Source of the DNA: DASXTB01 sp036505615
Lineage (GTDB): Bacteria; Acidobacteriota; UBA6911; JACQSX01
Length of the DNA stretch: 9,398 bases
Reading direction: 5' to 3'
NCBI GenBank assembly: GCA_036505615.1
Contig: DASXTB010000190.1
Span: 1-9,398, forward strand
Made by a program: the position numbers and the translations under genes. The notes below the pieces were generated by a model that searched no databases, was not told where the DNA came from, and saw only the letters and a list, made by a program, of their open reading frames with translations. How positions within the stretch are numbered: position 1 is the stretch's first letter; every line of letters begins with the position of its first letter. Shown piece by piece: positions 1 through 5,896 of the stretch.

Positions 1-2
1 TC

Positions 3-506
3 GGGGGTGACGTGAAGGCGATTTTGGGAACAGCCACTCGTCGCGAGAGAAAACAGCTTCGTGTCGAGGATACCGCCTTTGCGCTCATTCAGTTGAAGAA
101 TGGTATCGACGGTGCATTGGTTTGCGATGAGCTGACCGAACACTATCGAATAGAAATTGAGCTGACATTTCAGCACGCCGTTATCCGACTGGGGGGAGGA
201 CTTGGGGAAGGAACTTGGATTTCCCAACCTAGAGCGGTCGAGAAAGGTTGGTGGTACGAACTTGTAAAAGAAGAGATGCCAGAGCCGGCTTGGAAAGAAG
301 TTCGTCAGGTTAGAGCAGCTCGGGACTTGGTCGAGTGTATCCAGAAGGACCGGCAGCCCCGCGCGAACGGATATGATGGGCGAGCTGCGGTCGAAATGAT
401 TATGGCGATTTATGAATCGCAACGGCGGGGGAATCAATGGGTCGAACTGCCCCTCACCAGACCCGAACGCATGATTGACGTATTAAGAAAAGAGGGTTTC
501 TTTTGA
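3..506 (+). CDS. Gfo/Idh/MocA-family oxidoreductase, C-terminal part (5' truncated by window edge)
   Basis: The frame is open from the first bases (it reads GGDVKAILG before and through an internal GTG at 12), so this is the 3' end of a longer gene and not a 164-residue protein. What remains fits the C-terminal alpha/beta domain of the Gfo/Idh/MocA NAD(P)-dependent oxidoreductases: a strand reading VEDTAFALIQLKNG followed by antiparallel strands (GALVCDE, RIEIELTF), and a terminal helix region with NGYDGRAAVEMIMAIYES followed by WVELPL, which is how many members of this family end. The Rossmann domain and the EKP-type catalytic motif lie outside the window, so the substrate (usually a sugar, inositol or derivative) cannot be named. 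It ends 32 bp before the convergent symporter gene; no clear hairpin terminator is visible in that gap. Confidence 0.82.
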   Translation, partial: GGDVKAILGTATRRERKQLRVEDTAFALIQLKNGIDGALVCDELTEHYRIEIELTFQHAVIRLGGGLGEGTWISQPRAVEKGWWYELVKEEMPEPAWKEVRQVRAARDLVECIQKDRQPRANGYDGRAAVEMIMAIYESQRRGNQWVELPLTRPERMIDVLRKEGFF

Positions 507-538
507 TCAGGTTACGCAGTTTAGTCGGGATCTGACGC

Positions 539-2101
539 TTATAACCGGGTCCCTCGATCAAGAATGGGCTCGCCAACCACCAACCCTTTGACTTCTGCCG
601 GGGAGGGAGCCGACCCAAACCAGCTTATAACTGAGCCGAATAGCATTGTGCTTAGGAATCCAAGGGCTCCATACCAGAAGCTGTGAATTCCTCCGGTGAG
701 AGCCAGCCATCGAGGCAGGTCCCAGTGATAGGTCTGGGCAAGTCGCGGCAAAAACTCAGTCCAGCAGACCATAAACAAACCTACAACCGAGCCATAGAAA
801 GCGCCATTGGCTGTAAGACGTCGAAAAAGCATTCCTCCCAAAAAAATGGCCAACAGCGGTCCGCTTGAGAACGAGCCGATCACAATGGCATTCTCCAGCA
901 CACTACTCAGTCCCCCTCGGTAGACCCAGAACAGTGCCAGTGCTGTGGAAAAAACTCCCCAAAATATGGTGATGGCTCTTGCCCACCCCACGGAGAGCTT
1001 TTGCCCCTTCTTATTGAAGCGGTCAATAAAATCCACTGTCGTCACGGTAGCAAGAGAGTTGAATGCAGAATCAATGTTTGTAATAGCAGCGGCAAAAATG
1101 GCAGCGATCATCAATGCTCGCAGCCCGGAAGGCATCCGAGTAAGCACGTAATGCACGAGCACGCGATCCCCTGCAATGTTAGGATCAACCAGTCCCGGGT
1201 GCTGTTGGTAGTACACAAAAAGCGCGGTACCGAGAAAATAAAAAAGCAATGAGAGCGGCACGCAAAAAACGGGTGTCATGATTGTGGCGCGTCGATTTAC
1301 TTCATAAGTCTTGCTGGTTAGGTTGCGCTGCATCATTGTCTGGTCCACGCCGAATGAAGCGAGATTCGCAAAAAAAAGGCCGATAATGCAGTTCCAGCTA
1401 TCGTATTCGTTTCCATAAAGATGGAATGACCAATCGAAAAGGCGAAGCCTGCCGGATACGCTCGCTTCGCGCAGCGTGCCTATAAATCCCCCGTCGATGC
1501 TTGCGATCATGGTAACAAGGGCGGCCAATGCTCCGATGTTGATAATAAAAAACTGGATACAGTCAATGATCATGACTGCCTTAATCCCGCCCAGAACGGT
1601 GTAGGTGCAGACTAGACCTAACGCCAGCGCCGTCCAGAAAAGACTCACATTCAGCGTCTCAGAAAAAACCAGGGCGGTGGCGTAAAGCATAGTTGCCGTC
1701 AAGAAGCTGCGCATGAACAAAAACAAGCCTGAGGCCAACGCGCGCGTCTTCAAGTCAAAACGTTCCTCCAGGTACTCATAAGCTGTATAGAGGTTTAATT
1801 TGTAGAAGAATGGCATCAGGACGGTCAGCAGGATTAAAGTGACCACGGGCATATTGAACATCGCCGAAAAAAGAATCAAATCTCGCTTATAGCCAACTCC
1901 GGCGGAGCCAATAAAACCGATAGAACTAAAACCGGTGCAGAAGATGGATAGAGTCACCATGAGCCAGCCCATGGATCGACCGGCCAAGAAATAGTCGCGC
2001 GGTGTACGCTGGCCACGGTAGAGAAACGCTCCAGTCGCGATAACGACAACCAGGTAGACCAGCATAACGACATTGTCCAGCAGACTAAAATACGGGCTCA
2101 T
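539..2101 (-). CDS. Sodium:solute symporter, SSS family (SSS1)
   Basis: Integral membrane protein of about 520 residues, the usual length for the SSS family (PutP, SiaT, SGLT relatives), which couple Na+ entry to solute uptake. Numbering from the ATG at 2101: first hydrophobic helix about 10-28, DYFLAGRSM at 36-44, YEYLEERF at 108-115, GGIKAVMIIDCIQF at 171-184, and the TM8-like helix around 333-358. Many hydrophobic segments follow one another throughout. A longer frame begins at a GTG at 2119, but the ATG at 2101 has GGGGAAGGA 7 nt upstream, and from there its N-terminus matches that of the second symporter residue for residue in spacing. At the TM8 position where family members usually carry Ser-Ser or Ser-Thr (Na2 sodium site) this protein has Thr341-Asn342. 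The aldolase gene is upstream on the same strand, with about 209 bp between; no convincing promoter is seen there (a lone GATAAT-like hexamer). Substrate unknown; an organic or sugar acid is inferred from the neighbour. Confidence 0.93.
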   Translation of the reverse strand: MSPYFSLLDNVVMLVYLVVVIATGAFLYRGQRTPRDYFLAGRSMGWLMVTLSIFCTGFSSIGFIGSAGVGYKRDLILFSAMFNMPVVTLILLTVLMPFFYKLNLYTAYEYLEERFDLKTRALASGLFLFMRSFLTATMLYATALVFSETLNVSLFWTALALGLVCTYTVLGGIKAVMIIDCIQFFIINIGALAALVTMIASIDGGFIGTLREASVSGRLRLFDWSFHLYGNEYDSWNCIIGLFFANLASFGVDQTMMQRNLTSKTYEVNRRATIMTPVFCVPLSLLFYFLGTALFVYYQQHPGLVDPNIAGDRVLVHYVLTRMPSGLRALMIAAIFAAAITNIDSAFNSLATVTTVDFIDRFNKKGQKLSVGWARAITIFWGVFSTALALFWVYRGGLSSVLENAIVIGSFSSGPLLAIFLGGMLFRRLTANGAFYGSVVGLFMVCWTEFLPRLAQTYHWDLPRWLALTGGIHSFWYGALGFLSTMLFGSVISWFGSAPSPAEVKGLVVGEPILDRGTRL

Positions 2102-2108
2102 TTTCAGG

Positions 2109-2117
2109 TCCTTCCCC
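2109..2117 (-). promoter_or_regulatory. Ribosome binding site deciding the SSS1 start
   Basis: On the minus strand GGGGAAGGA ends 7 nt before the ATG at 2101. It lies inside the longer frame that begins with GTG at 2119, so it supports the ATG and not the GTG as start. Confidence 0.7.
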
Positions 2118-2310
2118 ACAAGTGTAAATTGCTGAATGGACCGTGTGACTCATGCCGCTGACTTAAGCCGTATTGGCGTGGAAATGAGGTGGTCTCACGT
2201 GCAGGGCTGATTATCGTTTGGATCGGAAAACGCAGGCATGGGTGGTCAAGCGCGCCACGGTTAAGGATTTCTCCACTCATCGCCGCAGTATTCGCCGGTT
2301 AGGGCGCGCT

Positions 2311-3222
2311 CTAGCGCTCTCTGAACGCCACAGCCTCGTTAAGCAAGCCGTGTTTCACAAGAGTCGCGGATATTCGCTTCCGAAACTCGGGGTCCACAAG
2401 AGCGCCGAATGGCCTCACCGTAATCTTCTTGCAAATGCCCATTCGCTGCAGTGCGAACTCGAAGCCCCCCCACAGACTTCCGCATTCGAATATTGAGAAC
2501 AAATCATTCAACTTCTGCTGAAGGGACCTGGCTGTCTCGAGATCCCCGGTACACACCGCATCGTAAAGGCGCACTGCAATCTGGGGACAGACATTATGCA
2601 GCCCGCCTATGACTCCATCGCATCCCATTATAAGAGCGGCCGCTGCGAGTGTATCCGTCCCGACCAATACAGCGAATTCTGTGCCGCGAACTGAATCAAC
2701 CAGCCTTACCCACTTTTCAAAATCCTGGTCGCTGTCTTTGATGCCAACAATGTTGGGCATTGAACTGAGTTCAATAATCGTTCCGAGCTCCAAATTATTT
2801 TTGGTCGTGATCGGGTTATTGTAGATAAGGCATGGAGTGCGGACCGCCGCCGATACCTCCTGAAAAAAATCTTTCAGTTCCTGTTGTGTCATCAAAAAAT
2901 AGAAGGGTGACAGTATCGAGAGGTAATCGGGTCGCAACGCTTCAAATTCCCGCGCCGTCTGAATGGCCCGCTTCGTCCCTGTTTCTCCAACATTGGCGAT
3001 GACGGGAACCTTGCCCTGCACTTCTTCTAGAATGATCTCGAGTGCCCGCACCAGCTCACTCTTCTCGAGATGAGCAAAGCCACCCATCGTACCGTTGACA
3101 AGAAGGCCGTGAACACCACCGTCTACCAAGTAACGCGTTAGGCGTCGAAGTCCCTTTTCGTCGATCCGCTCATCTGAGTCGAGAGGCGTGCCTATCGGAA
3201 CAATGATTCCTTTCAGTTTCAT
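2311..3222 (-). CDS. DapA/N-acetylneuraminate lyase-family aldolase or dehydratase
   Basis: Soluble TIM-barrel enzyme of 303 residues, standard for the family, which forms a Schiff base between a lysine and a 2-oxo acid. Visible landmarks: GTPLDSDERID near the N-terminus (11-21), the substrate loop NGTMGGFAHL at 43-52, SPFYF at 105-109, catalytic tyrosine in YNNP (Tyr134), Schiff-base lysine in GIKDSDQD (Lys162), and GCDGVIGGLHNVCP at 200-213. The loop that reads GTTGE in dihydrodipicolinate synthase is here GTMGG (second Thr to Met46, Glu to Gly), so a lysine-biosynthesis role is unlikely. A sugar-acid or hydroxy-oxo-acid lyase/dehydratase is more probable. The ATG at 3222 is the only sensible start; AAGGAG sits 18 nt upstream (3241-3246), too far for an ordinary Shine-Dalgarno. 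It is the first gene before SSS1, and has a good promoter candidate at 3299-3327. Confidence 0.9.
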   Translation of the reverse strand: MKLKGIIVPIGTPLDSDERIDEKGLRRLTRYLVDGGVHGLLVNGTMGGFAHLEKSELVRALEIILEEVQGKVPVIANVGETGTKRAIQTAREFEALRPDYLSILSPFYFLMTQQELKDFFQEVSAAVRTPCLIYNNPITTKNNLELGTIIELSSMPNIVGIKDSDQDFEKWVRLVDSVRGTEFAVLVGTDTLAAAALIMGCDGVIGGLHNVCPQIAVRLYDAVCTGDLETARSLQQKLNDLFSIFECGSLWGGFEFALQRMGICKKITVRPFGALVDPEFRKRISATLVKHGLLNEAVAFRER

Positions 3223-3278
3223 AACGGCTGCCGGGGTCTGCTCCTTCTAAAATCTGTTGGCGGTGAAAGTACCGATAG

Positions 3279-3288
3279 CTGTTAACAG
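3279..3288. promoter_or_regulatory. Perfect 10-bp palindrome, possible operator
   Basis: CTGTTAACAG is its own reverse complement. It sits just downstream of the leftward -10 candidate, around the predicted start of transcription, and directly abuts the rightward -35 candidate. A regulator bound here could affect both genes. Only one copy was seen, so its function as an operator is inference. Confidence 0.3.
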
Positions 3289-3318
3289 TTGACAGACGAC
3301 TATAAGACTCTTTATTCT
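3289..3318 (+). promoter_or_regulatory. Candidate sigma70-type promoter for the toroid-protein gene
   Basis: A perfect TTGACA (3289-3294) is followed after 16-18 nt by weak -10 candidates, TTTATT (3311-3316) or TATTCT (3313-3318), each 4 of 6 to consensus. Transcription would start near 3323, which disfavours the start codon at 3335 (almost no leader) and favours 3386 or 3413. Confidence 0.35.
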
Positions 3319-3327
3319 GCCGGTCAA
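3299..3327 (-). promoter_or_regulatory. Candidate sigma70-type promoter for the DapA-family gene
   Basis: Read on the minus strand: TTGACC (5 of 6 to the -35 consensus, 3322-3327), a 17-nt spacer, then TATAGT (5 of 6 to the -10 consensus, 3299-3304). Transcription would begin near 3292 and give a leader of about 70 nt before the ATG at 3222. It overlaps the rightward promoter candidate. Confidence 0.55.
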
Positions 3328-3412
3328 TACCGATGTGCTCGCATTCTCGCAATGGCAGAGACTTCCACATGAATCTTTAAGATTTATGGGAAAAGATTCA
3401 TCTCAGGATGAT

Positions 3413-4405
3413 ATGGCACGACAAGCGATCGCAATTCGACTTGAATCAGCCGTAGACAAGGCTGCTTCTTGGTTTCGCTCCCAACGCAAGAAGGATGGCA
3501 CTATCCAAGGGCAGAAGGACACTTTCCTTTTCGACGCTCTTCCCTTCTGCCGTGCCGTCGGGGAAGGCGTCTTTGCACAGCACTACATAGAGAAAGTGTC
3601 TCAAACGTTCTTCGCTTCTGATGGAGGATACTCTGTTCCTACCGGGTCGGAGAGGTATGTCCCCTACATTGGAGGATGGTGGGCTTGGGGAACTTGTATG
3701 TGGGATAGGACCGCAGTGGCCTCGTCCACTCTAAGTTATGCCCTAACCTTCCAAGATCGAAGAACTGGCGGTCTCTTCGGGAATCTTCAAGACAGGAATA
3801 GAGGCCGCGGTGAAATGCATTTCGATAGCACCATGATGGTCGGACTTGCCTGCGCATTTACGGGTCGGATTGGTGATGCCCGTAAAATCGCTCAATTCGC
3901 TTTGGAACTGCAACACGACCAGCCCCATCCAAGCGAACGTTTTCTGTGGTGTCGGCATTCCGATGGGCATCTCCTCACTGAGTTTCCCAGGGATGATGCC
4001 GTCGAATATGCGATGGTCCGGGGCGCACCCAAACAAGGCTACTGGAAGAGTGGCCTTTTCATCGCCTTTCTGACAATTCTCTACGGGTCGACCGGAGAGA
4101 GTGAGTATCTTCGCGCAAGCGAAGAGCATTTTGAACGGGCCATCCACAATGCGACGGATGTCATGCGCACGGGCTTCAGCCATAAGTTGGCTTGGGCTTC
4201 TACCTTGCTCTACTTGACGACCAACGATTCTCGGTACCTTAAAGCCTCCGTGCAGATTGCCGAACACCTCCTGAGCTTGCAGCAGTCCGACGGCTCCTTC
4301 ATTTACCCTGAGGTCGAGGGAATCGCAGGAGCGAGTTATCTGCTTAAGATGGCTGTCCTTTTTCAGTTCACGACTTGGCTACACTGTGTTCGAAGCGTGC
4401 TCTAA
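3413..4405 (+). CDS. Helical-toroid (alpha/alpha barrel) protein of unknown function
   Basis: I do not recognise a named family. The protein has about 330 residues and no signal peptide or membrane segment, so it is probably cytoplasmic. It alternates amphipathic helices with turns rich in D-G-G/S and aromatics: SQRKKDGTIQG, FASDGGYSVP, RRTGGLFGN and LQQSDGSFIYPE. Helix pairs closed by such Q..DG(S/G)(F/Y) turns are seen in prenyltransferase/squalene-cyclase toroids and in alpha/alpha-barrel glycoside hydrolases and polysaccharide lyases. Conserved-looking polar and aromatic clusters (GGWWAWGTCMWDR, GEMHFDSTMM, KQGYWKSG) could line a carbohydrate pocket. Start choice: ATG at 3413 has AGGA 4 nt upstream. 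In-frame ATGs at 3386 and 3335 give longer versions (up to 356 residues) but lack a good ribosome binding site. It is divergent from the DapA-family gene, which suggests co-regulation. Confidence 0.68.
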   Translation: MARQAIAIRLESAVDKAASWFRSQRKKDGTIQGQKDTFLFDALPFCRAVGEGVFAQHYIEKVSQTFFASDGGYSVPTGSERYVPYIGGWWAWGTCMWDRTAVASSTLSYALTFQDRRTGGLFGNLQDRNRGRGEMHFDSTMMVGLACAFTGRIGDARKIAQFALELQHDQPHPSERFLWCRHSDGHLLTEFPRDDAVEYAMVRGAPKQGYWKSGLFIAFLTILYGSTGESEYLRASEEHFERAIHNATDVMRTGFSHKLAWASTLLYLTTNDSRYLKASVQIAEHLLSLQQSDGSFIYPEVEGIAGASYLLKMAVLFQFTTWLHCVRSVL

Positions 4406-4448
4406 CCACCTCCGGGCCTTATTTCTGTCAATTCGACGAGCGAAAGGT

Positions 4449-4468
4449 CACGCCTGAAGGCAGGTGTG
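4449..4468 (+). terminator. Hairpin after the toroid gene, possible weak terminator
   Basis: CACGCCTG and CAGGTGTG pair over 8 bp (one G-U wobble) around an AAGG tetraloop, 43 nt after the toroid stop codon. No T-tract follows, so intrinsic termination is doubtful. It overlaps the left end of the FG-GAP fragment's homology and covers the GTG at 4466, the only start codon available for that fragment. Confidence 0.3.
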
Positions 4469-4852
4469 CTGAAGCTGGATAGTGGCGAGGATTTGCTGCC
4501 GCCCCATGCGGGGGGGAATAACAACGGCGACTACATGATGAAGTTGGTTGACTGGGATGGTGACGGCGACCTGGATCTATTCGTCGAGTCGGTCTACTAC
4601 ATCTGGTACTACGAGAACGTGGGAACCAGGACTGCTCCGAAGTTCAAATATCACGGAAGATTTCAAGTGGGAGGAAAGGATCTTATCGTGAGCGGGCATG
4701 CGGGTTCGATCGACGCGGTGGACTGGAACGGAGACGGGAGACCAGATCTGATCATCGGTGGGGAGTCGGGCTGGACCTACTACTTCGAGCGTTCCTTTCT
4801 GGAAGGAAATCTGCCAAAGGCAAGACATAGCACCTTGGAGGTCCGGCCCTGA
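4457..4852 (+). pseudogene. FG-GAP/VCBS repeat protein, C-terminal fragment
   Basis: Aligns without gaps to the last 131 codons and stop of the FG-GAP gene at 8380-9398. It keeps two Asp-rich calcium-type loops (DWDGDGDLDL, DWNGDGRPDL), each followed by the aromatic strand pattern (WYYEN, WTYYFER). About three further repeats visible in the other copy are missing, as is any N-terminus or export signal. The frame is open upstream as far as the toroid gene's TAA at 4403-4405, with which it is in phase, but residues before about 4457 do not resemble the other copy. A GTG at 4466 could start a 128-residue product but lacks a clear ribosome binding site and lies in a hairpin. I read it as the 3' remnant of a truncated gene. 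Substitutions outside the near-identical centre are largely synonymous on the 5' side, so its ancestor was probably a functional paralogue. Confidence 0.75.
4457..4852 (+). repeat. Inverted repeat, left copy (mate at 8380-8775)
   Basis: Base-by-base comparison with the reverse complement of 8380-8775 shows a gapless 396-bp match. Within it, 4520-4791 has 4 mismatches in 272 bp. By contrast 4475-4519 has 11 mismatches in 45 bp, and 4792-4852 has 25 in 61 bp. The copies face each other across 3,527 bp. Confidence 0.93.
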
Positions 4853-4897
4853 TTTATGTGTTGCGCCTTCCCCTCCGAGAGACAACGGCTCCGCGCT

Positions 4898-5836
4898 TCA
4901 AACGACCGGAGCTTCGACCTCGGTCATAATCTGTCCTCGGATGTCGACTCCGACCTGTTTTGACCACGCTCCCAGGATCCGCTCGAAGATTGGGCCCCCG
5001 GGCTTGCCGTCTGCTACGGCAACGCCGTTGACGCGGGTCACAGGCGCCAGGCAGTAGGGTGTGGTGGTTACGAACACTTCATCAGCAGTCATCGCGTCGT
5101 GCACTTGAAGGTCCCGCTCGACAAAAGGTAGGCCTAACTGATAACAGATCTCCTGGACCACCTTGCGGCTGATACCCAGAAGAATGTTGCGCGGCGTGGG
5201 AGAGAGCACCACTCCATTTTTCACCAGCAGCACATTGGAACCGCTGGTCTCGGTAAGGTTGCCGTTCAGATCTAGCAGCAGCGGCATGGCCGCCGGATCG
5301 ACAAGACGCGCTTCCTGCTCGGCGAGCCACCAGTGCAGACGGCTGCGATTCTTGATCTTCGGGTCGACGCACTCAGGTGGAACATGTCGAGTGGAAGGCG
5401 TCACCAGGTGGCCGCCCTTCGTGTAAAAGGCTCGAAACAAGTGAAAGGGTATCGGAAACGAGTGAATGCAGAAGGTCGGCTTCAGGGCATCGGTTGCGGC
5501 TGCAGAACCAGCGTAAACCGTGTTCTCGCCTGGTGTGATAAAAAAGATCACTGCCAGGTCCTGTTCCGGGGACAATAGGGAGGCATTACTGGAGACCAGC
5601 TCTCGCGTAACAGCGGCAGCCTCCTCGGCCGGAATTGGGACTGGGATTCGGGCATACTTACAGGATTCGTAAAAACGCTTCACGTGATCTTCCAGACGAT
5701 AGGGCAGATGCCGGAAGGTACGGAGACAATCGGTTACGGTAGCGCCCAAGACGATGCCAAAATCATAGATCGAAATGTGTGCGTCGGATGCAGGGATCAG
5801 CCGGCCACGAATATAAACGCGGGGATAATCAGACAT
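4898..5836 (-). CDS. Class IV PLP-dependent aminotransferase (D-amino acid / branched-chain type)
   Basis: Cytoplasmic fold-type IV PLP enzyme of 312 residues, normal for the family (DAAT, IlvE, PabC, R-amine transaminases). Visible features: N-terminal strand VYIRGRLIPASDAHISIYDFG (about 7-27), YRLEDHVKRF at 46-55, the PLP lysine in KIKNR (Lys160, with Asn163-Arg164 spaced as in PabC-type KxxNR), LTETSGSN (Glu196 to Asn201) for cofactor binding, and ILLGISRKVV for the phosphate region. The substrate side (D- or L-amino acid, or aminodeoxychorismate) cannot be settled by eye; the catabolic neighbours argue for a degradative transaminase and against PabC. An AAGGAGG 4 nt before the ATG fixes the start. 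It is the last gene of the RraA-symporter-aminotransferase unit, 60 bp after the symporter stop. Confidence 0.92.
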   Translation of the reverse strand: MSDYPRVYIRGRLIPASDAHISIYDFGIVLGATVTDCLRTFRHLPYRLEDHVKRFYESCKYARIPVPIPAEEAAAVTRELVSSNASLLSPEQDLAVIFFITPGENTVYAGSAAATDALKPTFCIHSFPIPFHLFRAFYTKGGHLVTPSTRHVPPECVDPKIKNRSRLHWWLAEQEARLVDPAAMPLLLDLNGNLTETSGSNVLLVKNGVVLSPTPRNILLGISRKVVQEICYQLGLPFVERDLQVHDAMTADEVFVTTTPYCLAPVTRVNGVAVADGKPGGPIFERILGAWSKQVGVDIRGQIMTEVEAPVV

Positions 5837-5840
5837 CTCT

Positions 5841-5847
5841 CCTCCTT
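5841..5847 (-). promoter_or_regulatory. Strong Shine-Dalgarno of the aminotransferase gene
   Basis: AAGGAGG on the minus strand, 4 nt before the ATG at 5836; it is a near-perfect anti-16S match and the strongest ribosome binding site in the window. Confidence 0.8.
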
Positions 5848-5896
5848 AAGCTGTTCAGTAATTGCTTCCAGCCACAAGAATTCGTGACCCCGACAC

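Noticed and set aside
507..538. Bidirectional terminator between the convergent oxidoreductase and SSS1 genes
   Set aside because: No stem of useful length or T-tract could be found in the 32 bp.
2302..2320. GC-rich self-complementary stretch (GCGCTCTAGCGC) at the end of the DapA-family gene as a terminator
   Set aside because: The palindrome leaves only a 2-base centre, part of it is coding, and no T-tract follows.
2218..2496. A 92-codon + strand frame in the gap between the DapA-family and SSS1 genes
   Set aside because: More than half of it overlaps the aldolase gene antisense, it lacks a ribosome binding site, and its Arg/His-rich composition looks like chance.
2311..3222. Assignment as dapA or nanA
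   Set aside because: The GTTGE/GSTGE loop is changed and the post-tyrosine region does not resemble N-acetylneuraminate lyase, so a specific symbol is not supported.
3743..4267. A 174-codon open frame antisense to the toroid gene
   Set aside because: Its translation has no recognisable motif and mirrors the coding bias of the + strand gene, which has repeated structural turns.
4577..4885. A 102-codon minus-strand frame over the FG-GAP fragment
   Set aside because: Antisense shadow of the repeat-coding sequence.
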